Assembly: GCA_029844215.1 (NCBI GenBank)
Contig: CM056723.1
Span: 85,800,790 to 85,864,789 of the forward strand
Length of the DNA stretch: 64,000 nt
DNA from: Przewalskia tangutica
Lineage: Eukaryota > Streptophyta > Magnoliopsida > Solanales > Solanaceae
Reading direction: 5' to 3'
Shown here in pieces: positions 1 to 10,569 of the stretch. The translations under genes and the position numbers were made by a program. Numbering within the stretch: position 1 is the stretch's first letter; each line of letters starts with the position of its first letter. The notes under the pieces were generated by a model, which was given only the letters and a program-made list of their open reading frames with translations, did no database searches and had not been told where the DNA came from.

Positions 1-755
1 GAAACGCCATACAAGGCGTCATGCATCTCGCCCATACAAGACGCAGAGCGCCATAAGGCGCGCATATGCATCCGCCCATACAAGCACGAAACGCCATACA
101 AGGCGTCATGCATCTCGCCCATACAAGCATTTAACGCCCATACAAGGCGTCATACGATCTCGCCCATACAAGACGAACGCCTACAAGGCGCTATATGCAT
201 CTCGCCCATACAAGACGAACGCCCATAAGGCGTCATACGATCTCGCCCATACAAGACGAGAACGCCATACAAGGCATCATTTGCATTTCGTCCCATACAA
301 GCGAAACGCCATACAAGGCGTCATATGCATCTCGTCCCATACAAGACGAAACGCCATACAAGGCGTCATGCATCTCGCCCATACAAGCGAAACGCCATAC
401 AAGGCGTCATATGCATCTCGCCCATACAAGACGATAACGCCATACAAGGCGTCATTTGCATTTCGCCCATACAAGCGATAACGCCCATACAAGGCGTCAT
501 ACGATCTCGCCCATACAAGCGATAACGCCATACAAGACGTCATTTGCATTTCGTCCATACAGCGATAACGCCATACAAGGCGTCATTTGCATCTCGCCCA
601 TACAAGCGAAACGCCCATACAAGGCGTCATTTGCATTTCGTCCATACAAGATGATTCCGCCCATACAAGGCGACATTTGCATTTCGTCCATACAAGACGA
701 TAACGCCCACACAAGGCGTCGTCTGCATCTCGTCTATACAAGACGGCGTATCATC
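1..755. repeat. Tandem array, ~44-bp monomer (about 17 copies)
   Basis: Monomers of about 43-45 bp run head to tail, each with two CATACAAG boxes. The first half reads ACGCCATACAAGGCGT, where ACGCC and GGCGT can pair as a 5-bp stem around a 6-nt loop (ATACAA). The second half reads CTCGCCCATACAAG. Copies differ by small changes and by one-base loss or gain, and the array is cut by the window edge. It lies about 0.5 kb upstream of an Ogre/Tat-like LTR. Hypervariable 3'UTRs of Tat/Ogre elements are known to carry such arrays and to seed satellites. The period is near a multiple of three, so long open frames arise on both strands; I do not regard them as genes. Confidence 0.93.
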
Positions 756-1234
756 ACATCATTTCATATACGATTTGACTACAACCACAACACAAATTTA
801 CATACTTGCATTGTTTTGACAGTTATGCACTAATGCCTCTATCTTAGCTTCAATCTACAGGAACGTTAACAAGCTACAAAAGATGGAGCACAACGTGGAC
901 CTACCTCTTACGGCGAACTGAGGTAATTTGTTGGGAGCAAGGCTTCCCAACAAAGGCAAAAGTGGACCCGAACGTCGACCTACTCTCCCCCAACATTCTA
1001 GCACCACAATATCTCATAGTCACCATAGCTTGACACTGGGACAGATTTTAAATCCGCATTTAGCCCGCGGTGTTTTGACCATGGCAGCCCAGTGTCGTCG
1101 TAACCCGACACTGGGACAATTTTGAGTCCGCGTCAGCCCTGCCTAAATTGCCCAACACTCTAGTTCTGAGGGTCGAGACAAAATTGGCTATGAGTCAACG
1201 TCTTTGTCCGAAGATTCTTCCATCATCTCCATAC
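756..1234 (+). other. 3'UTR of the Ogre/Tat-like element O
   Basis: Non-coding stretch between the tandem array and the polypurine tract. It holds one short direct duplication about 75 bp apart: GACACTGGGACA near 1031 and again near 1107, each followed by TTTT..TCCGC and AGCCC. No protein domain is visible. Its place just before the LTR suggests the element's 3' untranslated region. Confidence 0.6.
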
Positions 1235-1247
1235 AAAGAGGGACAAC
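1235..1247 (+). promoter_or_regulatory. Polypurine tract of element O
   Basis: AAAGAGGGACAAC directly precedes the TGTTGACACCC start of the LTR. A purine-rich run at this place primes plus-strand DNA synthesis in LTR retrotransposons. Confidence 0.6.
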
Positions 1248-2311
1248 TGTTGACACCCAATTTTGACCCTCCCGTCCAGTCATTAACTAAAATTACACTA
1301 ATTTTAAAATAGTTTTGAAATAATAAAATGCAGCAATAAAACATAAATCTGAGCATAAATAAACAATTTAATAATACCTTCGCATTTTTCTTTCGTAGAG
1401 TATTAAGCACTTAGAGTCCCGCGCCTGTATTAATTAATTTCAAGCCCTGTCGTAATTTTTAATTAATAATAAATACATAAAATAAATAATTTAACATTAA
1501 CGTCGTGTCAAGTAGCATAGTTGCATTTATTAATACGCAAGAGAATTTCATAATCATTCGTAATTTTAAAATCATTTTAAACTAATACATGCATTTACTA
1601 GTCTCGCAGCATAAATATTAAGCACTAATTAATTAGCATGCCCGTATTTATTATTATAATAGCTTAGACTAATAAAACACCTAATATAATACACCTAAAC
1701 TAATACACCTAATACATAAATCTAATACTAATATAAATGACCCAAGCCCACCTTATCTTCAGCCCACAACCCAACGAAATGGCCCAAACCCGCAGACCCA
1801 AACTCCCACCTCTTTACTTATTTCATCCACCCCCACAAACCTTCCTCTCCCGCAAGCCCATCAGCCCACTTTCCTTAAGGCCCCAAAACCCTCTTCATCG
1901 TCCCCTCTTAAAAAACCTAAAAGACCCAAACCCTAACACCATCCAAACGCCGCACCCTCGCTCCATCACCAGCCGGATTTCTCGCCGGAGAATCCGGCAA
2001 ACCAATAATACCTCGCACGTCTCCTTCCATATCACGCAGAATCCAATAATCTTGCCTCAAGTCACGCCCCGAATCGAACCTCCCTTTTCTGTTTCAAACC
2101 TTACCAATTAACCCTCGAATCAGTACGAAAATGGCAACAAAATCTCGTGCTTGCCATAACTATAACCAAATCAAAACTACCCTTCTTTAGGACCAAATAA
2201 TCCTGCGAGTCATCCACAAGAAAATCAGTTCGCCTTACCATAACGAAACCAGCACAAATCGTCCCTCAAATCAAATCCTAGACTTACCATAATCGAAACC
2301 TAACTAGGGGC

Positions 2312-2319
2312 TATAAATA
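2312..2319 (+). promoter_or_regulatory. TATA box of LTR O
   Basis: TATAAATA, about 1.06 kb into the LTR, is followed about 25-30 bp downstream by a likely transcription start (R) region. It sets U3 at roughly 1248-2340. Confidence 0.6.
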
Positions 2320-3300
2320 CTAAGTTTTGACATGCAACAGGGAGGGGTTCGTTCACCATCCATCGATCAGTCATCAATCATCTAGAACACAGACTACATC
2401 GCGTCTAAACTCTTCTATTTTCCATTCAAATTACTATTCTGCAAACCAGCTCTTCAGAACTTTCTTTTTTTTGACGATTCGGGAAAACCTTTGTCGTCGC
2501 CTCGCCGCTACCCGCAAAAGGTCAAATCTACTCTTCCTCCCGCTCGCTCGGTTGTTTAATTGACATTATGTGTTTACGTATAATAGGATCATATTTTTCT
2601 TTGTTTTGTCAAATCAAATAATTCAGTTTAGTCGTTGTTCTTCACTCAGACAAATCTGTTAGTTGCGATTTCCGGTTGTTTGTAGGTGTCGACCTATTTC
2701 TCGGTTGGTAATCATGATTAGTATGTATTAATTGCTATTTTAAAGTGTTAAATTGCTATCAAATATGGTTAAGAGGTTGCTGATTATGTATATTTATGTG
2801 CACTGAGCATTCCGCTAGTTTGTTGTCTAAACTCAGTTCATCTTGGTCATTAGCCATGTACTAGGCTGAGATTATGTGAATCTATATGTTTTTTTATCTA
2901 GTATACTTAGCCCATATGGTATTTTCTACCATAAGGTTTTTGATATGCTGAATTTGTCTACCTTAGGGTATCTATTTACAGTTTTCAAACCAAGTAACCA
3001 CCTGTATGTTATATTTGGATCATGTCTGTACTTTTGAGGGAGCTGGCCTACTATCTCCTGCAATCATGTCGTATTTGTATGGATTTAGGCCTACTCAAAT
3101 AGCCTCGTTGGCGTTTTAGTCTAAGTTAAACGACGAAGTCTTCCGAATCTTATAGAGTTATTATAATATGAGAGGTTCTCAAAGGTCATCTAAGATATGT
3201 GTGATTAATATGAAATGCTTGAACTGATTTTTGTCATTTTGGGCCACTATTTGCTATTTCAGATCAAATTTCCAAAGATGATGACTAATTTCCAGCCCCT

Positions 3301-3610
3301 GCCTAGGATGATTTTGCCCCCTCTCTGTTTCGGACTGTTTCCATAACCATTTTGCTATTGATTTTGATCACCTCTCCCCTGCCTAGGATGATTTTTAGCC
3401 CCCCTGTTTGGACTGTCCCCATAACCATTTTGCTACTGATTTTGATCCCCTCTCCCTTGCCTAGGATGATTTTTGCCCCCTCTCTGTTTGGACTGTTTCC
3501 AGGCCATTATTGCTACTGATTTTTTGGATTACCCCCCTGCCTAGGATGATTTCAGCCCCCTGTTTGGACTGTCTTCTAGCTATTTTGCTGCTGATTTTTG
3601 ATCACTTTTG
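3301..3610 (+). repeat. Four ~80-bp tandem repeats inside LTR O
   Basis: GCCTAGGATGATTT recurs at 3301, 3380, 3458 and 3539, each time followed by GCCCCCT, GTTTGGACTGT and TTTTGCT.CTGATTTT. The copies are diverged. They lie downstream of the TATA box, in the transcribed part of the LTR. Confidence 0.85.
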
Positions 3611-5063
3611 GCTGCTGCATTACATCTGCGAAATATGCTCTAATACTCTTGTTGTCACTGTCTGCCTGTATCTTCCTGTCGAATTCTGCCAAAATTCAGT
3701 GTATCAGGGGTCATGTATCATAATAAATATAACTACATACTTATCCTCATACTTGCTAAATGACCAATACTTCTGTTATCTAATGTTCTGTTCACATCTC
3801 ATTGGTATATATTTAGCGTGTATGGGTGGCATATCTCGTATGATTTACGTATATATCACCCTTTGTGACTAGATATATTAGAATGGGGTTTATATATATA
3901 TGAACCTGTCCAAGTGATAACATGGATGTTTCCCTTGAAATCTAAGAGACCAATCGATTACGTTGGCTGTATATTGATCCCCCCCCTTTTTCGATTGGGT
4001 AAATTCTAAATGTTCTTTTATTATGGGTGAGATTTGTCCTGGCTATAGATCAAAACTGGCGGCATGTGTGTGTTTAATTTAACATTCTACATATTTTTGT
4101 ATATGATGGGTTTGAATTATTTACTAATCCTTATCCTTCTTATTTTTTTTACATGGCATGCATGGGGAGAGCAACAAAGAGTCTCATCATGAGACTCGCC
4201 ATGAATTCCACTCGCATCTACTTCCCTACTTCAGAAGTTCAATACAAACAAGGCGTGACGACTTTGTTGTCCAATCGCCATCCCCATTCTCTTCTCATCC
4301 TTTATTTATTTATTCACTTGTTTATTTGCTGTAATTCTATTGTCTAGCTTTGTAATTAATAGGATACTAACTTTATTAGCCTTGGAATATATTGGGAAGG
4401 TAGTTTAAAGGATAAGTTCACCCTTTATTTATTCTAGGTTCATCACGCAAGTCTAGAAAACAATCAATCCTAGTTATGCCTTAGCCACATAGTTAATATA
4501 TCTCTCCGTATTTATGTCCTTGAGAAATAAGCTTTGTCATAAACTCGTAAATATTATAGGAAGTGATTTTTGTACATAAAATAATAATCTCATGATTTTA
4601 CAAGAATTTTAATCCTACGATAATCGGGAGTAATCACTTTATTACTTTTATCAAGAGTAAAATAATTCTACTTCATAATCAACTTTATACATTTTATGAA
4701 CCTTATAAGACCCTTTAGTCATCAATATATATCCTTTAGATGTTGCCACATCCCTTTTATTTAAATAAACTTTTCTAAACATACATTATTCAGCCAGAAA
4801 AATTAACCATGTTTGAACGGATAACCGCAAGTTAGCGGATCCTTTAGGGTGCCTGATCCCTTCCTTTAGGATAATAAAGAACCCTTAACGAATCTCATTA
4901 AGTTTAGCGACCTTTAAATGGAGTTAATGTTGACTTTAATCGGTTAGCATTTAGGTGTCCTAATTCACCCTTAAATAATTAGGTGGCGACTTCCTTAAAT
5001 ACATTTAGGAATCAACCACGCGTAGTACTCTGCCGACTCGGTTTAAAATGGGGTGTTCTGACA

Positions 5064-5380
5064 ATGTCGCCAGTACCTTATCGGTCGGGTTTGATGTTTA
5101 TGCCTTGATAGATCCGGTTCTACTGGCCCTATATATCTCCCTTGTTGCTAGTAGGATAGGATAGAGCACGAGTCCATAGACCACTTTCGAGGTAGCTACG
5201 CCAGTGGTGATTCGGTGGTAGCTCGGCGGGTATATAGAGCTTGTCTGTGACTATTTACGATCGTCGGACCCAGCCGAGCTTGATAGAGTTGGAGATGATT
5301 GACTTTGGCGTGATCATGGGGATGGATTGGCTAGCTTCTTGCTACGCCAATGTAGACTGCAGAGAGAGTAGTACGGTTCC
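5064..5380 (+). pseudogene. Retropepsin region of Tekay/Del-like element B
   Basis: Fragment of the protease of a Ty3/gypsy chromovirus. The active-site segment GATCCGGTTCTAC near 5111 would encode D-P-G-S-T if one G were not missing from the CCGG run. Downstream, 5300-5345 reads DFGVIMGMDWLASCYANVDC, a hallmark of plant gypsy proteases (usual form DF.VI.GMDWLA). The 5' part and gag are absent because element O is inserted at 5063/5064. Frames change several times, so no intact product is possible as sequenced. Some breaks may be base-calling errors. Confidence 0.85.
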
Positions 5381-5489
5381 AGCCATCGGCGAGCGGTTGT
5401 TGAGTGAGGAGCACGGTATCGCCGGAGGTAGGTTTATTTCCTACCTCGGCTAGGAAGATGGTGCGAAGGGTATATCTACCATCTCGTTC

Positions 5490-6330
5490 GGTGTTTGATC
5501 TGAAGCCGCGGTACCAGATTTTCCGTCGATTCGAGTGGTCGAGAGTTCCCGACGTGTTTCGCACGACCTCCGGGTATCCCTCACGAGAGGAGATTGAGTT
5601 TTGTATAGACATATTGCGGACACTCGGCTATTTCCATTCCGCCATACGAGAATGGCACTTGCCGAGTTGAGAGAGTGAAGGATCGGCTTAGGGATTTCTT
5701 TGGAGAAGGGCTTCATCGGGCCTAGTGTTTCTCCCGGGAGCGCCAGATTGTTCGTGAAGAAGAAGGGCGGGGCCTTGCGCATGTGTTGATCTGAGGCGGT
5801 GAGCAGGGTGACCATTAAACGATACCCCTTCCCGTGATTGATGATTTGTTCGACCGATTGCAGGTGCGAGATGTTTTTCTAAGATTGATCTGCGATCGGG
5901 CTATCATCAGTGCGAGTCGAGGTGGATGTCCCTAGATCGCATTCGGACCAGATACGGGCATTATGAGTTCGTGGTCATGTCTTTTGGGTTGACGATGCTC
6001 GTGATATTCATGGATTTGATGAACCGAGTGTTCAAACCATTTTGGACACGTTTGTGATAGTGTTCATTGATGATATCTTGGTTTATTCTCGCCGGAGAAG
6101 GAGCATGCGAGCATTTGGCGATCAGGCCGACAGTTCTCGAGGACCAGATTGTACGCCAAGTTTTCCAAATGTGAGTTTTGGTTGACTTCGGCGTTTCTTG
6201 GGCATATTGTCGGCCGATGGCATTAGTGGATACGGCCAAGATCGGCGATCAGACTTGGCCTGAACCTACTACTCCGGCAGAGGTTCGCGATTTACGGGCC
6301 TTGCAGGATATTATCTCGGTTCGTGGAGAA
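5490..6330 (+). pseudogene. Reverse transcriptase of element B (broken)
   Basis: Ty3/gypsy reverse transcriptase, spread over several frames. Visible motifs in order are VPDVF..SGYPSREEIEFCIDIL (linker, 5549-5620), the coding trace of FVKKKDG near 5752, SKID.RSGYHQ near 5880-5915, RYGHYEFVVMSFGLT near 5950, and the catalytic box FIDDILVYSR at 6063-6092. FIDD matches the (Y/F)xDD centre. Stops and one-base shifts occur between nearly every pair of motifs, several at CAG-containing places. The likely role is copying element RNA to DNA in the virus-like particle; as read here it is a dead copy. Confidence 0.9.
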
Positions 6331-6389
6331 GTTTGCTTATCTCTCGCACCATTGACTAGGCCGACTCGAAGGCCCAAGTTTAATGGGTG

Positions 6390-6835
6390 ATGCTTGTGGC
6401 GGGTTTCGATTCTTGAAAAGAGGCGACGACCGCCCCGTTCTTACTCTTCCGGAGGTCGGATGGTTATGTCGTGTATTGTGACGCGTCGGGCATCGGGTTG
6501 GGATGTGTGTTGATGCAGATGGCAGGTTATAGCATATGATCCCGACAAACAAGAAACACGAGGAACTACCCCACCCATGATTTGGAGTTGGCGGTGTGGT
6601 TCACGCTTTGAAGATCTGGAGGCACTATTTGTATGGGGTTCACGTGGATATTTTTACGGACCACAAGAGCCTCGGTATATCTTCGGCAGGAGCTGAACTT
6701 ACGCAGAGACGGTGGTTAGAGTTGCTTAAGGATTACGATGTTGATATCTGTACCACGGGGAAGGCCAATGTTGTGCGAATGCTCTTAGTCGTAGGTCGAT
6801 GGGAGCCTATCGGATGTGCAGCTAGAGGAGGGACA
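6390..6835 (+). pseudogene. RNase H of element B (broken)
   Basis: Continues directly from the reverse transcriptase. YCDASGIGLGCVLMQ (about 6475-6520) holds the first catalytic Asp of Ty3/gypsy RNase H. HALKIWRHYLYG and IFTDHKSLG (6600-6670) carry the Asp-His motif typical of this domain, and QRRWLELLKDYD follows. The usual length is about 130 residues and most of it can be traced, but in more than one frame. Confidence 0.87.
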
Positions 6836-7059
6836 TGGTTCGTGATTTGCATCGATTAGCGAGCCTTGGTGTCCGTTTGATTGATTACGATAGCGGTGGT
6901 TAGAGTTCGTGAGGTTGCGAGTCTTCCATCGCCGGCGAGGTGAAGAGGCAACGATTCGATGATCCAGCCTTTGATTCGATATCGTGATACAACTCTTTGG
7001 CAGGCGAGGCTCGAGGTAGCACGATGGGTGCTAAGGTTTGAGGAAGATTGTGTGTTCGG

Positions 7060-7700
7060 ATGTTTGAGGACTTGGCAAGTTCTGGGAAGCACATACAAGC
7101 GTTACTCATCCATCCGGTCGACCAAGATGTACCACGACCTTAGATACGTGTATTGGTGGGATGGCTTGAAGAGGACGTTGCGAGTTCGTAGCTCGATGCG
7201 TGTTGTCGCAGTAAGGTAGAGCACGAGGCACGTGGTTTGTTCTGAACGATTGAGATCCCGACCTGGAAGTGGGAGGTAATCAACATGGACTTTATCACAG
7301 GATTACCTCGCACTCAGAGGAGACATGATTCTATATGCGTTATCGTTGACAGGCTGACGAAATCAGCCCACTTTCTTCCCGTCAGGATGACTTTTTCGGC
7401 TGAGGATTATGCCAGACTTTACATCCGAGAGATCGTCGATCGCATGGAGTCCCTATTTCGATCATATCGCAGAGGAGCCCGGTTCTGGCTAACTTCGAGG
7501 TCTTTCCGAGAGGTTTAGGGGCGCAGTGAGCTCGAGCATCGCATTCCATCCACGCAGGCAGACGGCCGAACGCAGCTATCCGCACTGCGAGGATATCTTT
7601 GCGAGCACGTGTTATCGACTTCGTGGGTACGGGAGGATCATTTGCCTCTAGTTGAGTTCGCGTACAATAATAGCTACCACTCCAAAGATTCGATGGCGCC
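7060..7700 (+). pseudogene. Integrase zinc finger and core of element B (broken)
   Basis: The HHCC zinc-binding part is seen as TKMYHDLRYVYWWDGLKR (7118-7172), followed by a Cys-containing stretch near 7195-7215. The core starts MDFITGLPRTQRRHDS with the first catalytic Asp near 7290, then VDRLTKSAHFLPVRM (7345-7390). The second Asp region is degraded (RGARF near 7475). HP..AD near 7545-7565 marks the catalytic Glu block, where bases seem lost. EFAYNNSYHS (7651-7680) ends the core. The order PR-RT-RH-INT is that of Ty3/gypsy, not copia. Confidence 0.9.
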
Positions 7701-8280
7701 TTATGAGGCCTAGTATGGGAGGAAGTGCGGATCGTCTATAGGTTGGTTCGATGTGGCGAGTGCGGCTAGTGGGACCAGATTTGGTGCGGCAGTGATGGAT
7801 AAGGTGAAGCTTATCCGAGAGCGGCTATCGGCTTCGAGTCGCATGTAAGTCGATGCAGATCATCGTCGTCGATCCGAGTTCGCGATTGATGATTGGGTTT
7901 TCTGAAGGTGTCACCCATGAAGGGTGTGATGAGATTCGGAAGAAGGGAAACTCACCGGCGTACATTGGGCCGTTTGATTGTCCGCAGGTAGGCAAGGTTA
8001 CTATGAGTTGGATCTGCCGTCCGATCCGGAGGCGACATCCGATTTTTCACGTATCTATCTTTGAGAGATGTATCGGGATCCATCTAGGTGCACCCGATTG
8101 ACGATGTCGGTGGCCAGGGGTTATCGTATGAGAGGTTCCCATAGCGATAATCGATCGTCGAGTTAGCGTCTGCGGACGCGGGCTTCCACAAAGTCTTGTG
8201 GCGAACGAGCTCGAGGAGAGATGACTTGGGAAGCCGAGGAAGACATGAGGCAGAAGTATCCTCACCTATTCCCCACACCT
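7701..8280 (+). pseudogene. Integrase C-terminus with chromodomain-like tail, element B
   Basis: MAPYEA.YGRKC and GWFDV (7695-7755) open the C-terminal part. A GPF block and HPIFHVSIFE (about 7960-8065) follow; this is the GPY/F module. The last 60 codons end TWEAEEDMRQKYPHLF (8224-8271), the typical tail of a chromovirus integrase chromodomain in plant Tekay/Del elements. In this family the chromodomain is thought to steer insertion toward heterochromatin. Frames shift between blocks. This is the only fairly complete pol in the window, so its kind is the likely source of proteins for the gag-only copies. Confidence 0.85.
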
Positions 8281-8445
8281 TCAGGTAATTCACTCTTCCC
8301 ACTTGTAAATCTTCATTATCGTTTATGCCTAAGTGTTGTTCTGTGGCCGTGTGTGGCATTTGCAACTGTTTAAGTTATGAAGAATCTTATCGTTAACTGT
8401 CTTGGGAAGGAACATTCGGGACGAATGTTTCTAAGGGGGGGAGAA
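8281..8445 (+). promoter_or_regulatory. 3'UTR and polypurine tract of element B
   Basis: A short non-coding stretch ends in GGAACATTCGGGACGAATG, then TTTCTAAGGGGGGGAGAA, the polypurine tract (8432-8445). The same GAACATTCG.GACGAATGTTTCTAAGG signature precedes the LTRs of A, D, E and I. GAACATTCG and CGAATGTTT can pair as a hairpin. Confidence 0.8.
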
Positions 8446-8872
8446 TGTTATACCCCGTATTTCCGAAGTATGTACGTAAGGGCGTACGTACGAAAGTTTA
8501 GCCTTAAAGTTAGGCCAAGTTCGAAAATTGTGCACAACTCGCTAAAAGAATCGTTTTCCGACGAAACGTTTCCACAGCTTTCGTAGGGAAAATTCCGGCT
8601 ATGTCATTTAGTATTTTTGCGGATTTTTCCGAGAGACGAAACATTTTGGACCAACGGGAGGGCGACACTTGGCACCCTCCAATTGGTGGACTTGAAATCG
8701 TCCATTGGACGAATTGGACATGGAGTTGCACGTTTTTTGTGCCTTGGCACAAGTCAAGGAGTTGGTAGGATATTTTGTGTGCAAGTTGGCCAAGGACACT
8801 TGCCCTAATCTTGACCTTACACTTGCCTAGCACTTGGCTAAATCTTGGCCCTTGGTTGGCCATGTCTTGACC

Positions 8873-8880
8873 TATAAATA
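8873..8880 (+). promoter_or_regulatory. TATA box of LTR B
   Basis: TATAAATA followed by ACCCCC. The same CCTATAAATACCC context occurs in LTR I (57272) and, on the minus strand, in LTRs E and G. Confidence 0.65.
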
Positions 8881-10021
8881 CCCCCTTAAGATGAAGAGTT
8901 CTTCATCCACAAATTCCTTTCCAAGTCTTGAAAATCCTCTCCTCTCCCTTAAAGCCATTTCGTCCAAACACCTTTCCTCCCCCCCCCTTGAGTAAAGTTG
9001 GCCGAGGCCTCCCCCCCCTAGCCTAGCCGAAATCTACCCCCCTCCCTTGGTAGAAAAGTTGCCTTCTTGTATTGTTATAATGCCCAAAATACCCTAGCCC
9101 AAATCCCTTAGTACTTAGTAGAAGTTGTGAAGAACTTCTAAGGTTTCCTTGGAGCGTACAACTTAGGAGCAAAACCTTGCTCAGGCGCGACTTTATCTAG
9201 GATATTATTGGGCTTACCGAGGTAAATAATCCTAACCCTCTTTTGAATTAGAGAATACATACTGTAGTAGTATAAGAAAAAGTATCAAATACTTAGAAGA
9301 ATATCACAGAATAGAATTGAACTGTTATCACAGTAGAAGGGTTTAAAAGAAGAATAATCAAATTGTACTTACATAGGACTGTTTTCACAGTAGACTTGAG
9401 TAGCTCACCGGGTAGGGAAGATCGCCCAATTTTCCGTAGGATATAGAACCCTCTGTTTAGAATCTGTTTACAAAGTAGTCCGAACGTTGATAGGCGTGTC
9501 CGCTATTATAGTCGATTCTCATGCGACATATTCAACTGGCGTGGTTTTCACGAGAAGGTATGTGATTCTTCCTAAATCATGATATTTTACAATATATATG
9601 TAGTGCGGTAGACGCATACGTGTTAATCGAATAACTACGCAATGTCTTTGACTTAAGCACGAATAATACTTACTGAATGCCTCACGCTTAAGCCTGAATA
9701 ATAAAGAATCAAAGCATTTCAAAAGAATCTTGAATCATTTTTAATGAAGAGAACTAATTGGTTTTAAAGCGAAGCTTAAGAGTTATACTAGCTTTATGGG
9801 AAGTTAAGTATAACCACTTAAGAATGATAAAAGAAACAGCTTTTCCTATGTGTTTAAGCAGACTTATATTGAATCGTGAAAAGAATAATAAGATGGTTTG
9901 ATAAGTAGACATGATATGATGCTATGTGTGTTAGTGTCTTGTAACGTTCTTGTTGTGCTTATGTTGTTTAAAGATAGTCATTATGTTAGTGTACTATCAC
10001 TCACCTCTTGACATATTACCG

Positions 10022-10200
10022 GGGTTAAGCCGCCTCCGATGCGGGGTAGACTCGGTGATGCAGGACCATGATTCGAGAATACCTCATGCGGTCCGAGGAC
10101 CCATGCGGAGCTACGGAGTTCCGTGTTAGTGATGCGGGGTTATGTACCCTATGCGGCCTATGTGAGTGGCCTATGCGGACTACGGAGTCGAGGATTAGGC
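10022..10200 (+). repeat. Degenerate GC-rich repeats in LTR B
   Basis: CTATGCGG, GATGCGGGG and CTACGGAGT words recur with irregular spacing. This is the same LTR position at which the other families carry clear minisatellites. Confidence 0.55.
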
Positions 10201-10569
10201 TTGCATGGTGATACTACGCAATTGGCCCTGCTTGGATCATTCGCAGCCTAGAAAAGACCTGTTACAGTTTACCTATTGTTGCTCTTGTTTATGATGTGGC
10301 ACTATGTGTGGTCCCCTTGGTTGTTTCATACATACTTGCAAAACTGATTTTAAAATGATATGTTTTCATTTAAGTATTTCTGATTTCATATACTTAGTAC
10401 TTGTCAGATCGACCTCCTTGAGGCTGCGTTCATGCCGCAGGTGAGGCAAGCAGTGCTAGATTCACATTCTTAGGATCTCTACGTTGGTGTCGAGCTCCAT
10501 CTTTCCGGAGGCTCTACTTTTGGGTATGATCTCCTGTTGTAGATAGTTTTGTCTGATCGGGGTATGGTA

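Larger units (their letters stand above)
1248..5063 (+). mobile_element. 3' LTR of Ogre/Tat-like retrotransposon O (3.8 kb)
   Basis: The LTR opens with TGTTGACACCCAATTTTGAC and closes with TTTAAAATGGGGTGTTCTGACA, both in the style of plant Ogre/Tat elements. It has TG...CA ends and is 3816 bp long. A TATA box lies at 2312. Four 80-bp repeats lie at 3301-3610. Immediately after the CA end the sequence becomes the protease region of element B, so O is inserted in B. The five bases after the end are ATGTC; the matching copy on the other side lies left of the window. No gene is seen inside; open frames at 1737-2111 and 3510-3872 show no domain. Confidence 0.82.
8446..10569 (+). mobile_element. 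3' LTR of element B, left part
   Basis: Starts TGTTATACCCCGTATTTCCG directly after the polypurine tract. A TATA box (TATAAATA, 8873) is followed by an AGGTATGTGA motif near 9556, a degenerate GATGCGG repeat zone (10022-10200), and the conserved GTTCATGCCGCAG block (ends 10440). The LTR breaks at 10569 inside the GGGGTATGG|CGGG hairpin because element A is inserted there. It resumes at 18818. The total LTR length is about 2.36 kb. Confidence 0.85.

Noticed and set aside
195..833. Several long open frames on both strands in the first 0.8 kb
   Set aside because: They follow from a tandem repeat whose period is close to a multiple of three. The peptides are simple repeats with no domain.
1737..2111. 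Pro/Ser-rich open frame in LTR O
   Set aside because: Low-complexity sequence upstream of the TATA box, with no domain. Chance is sufficient.
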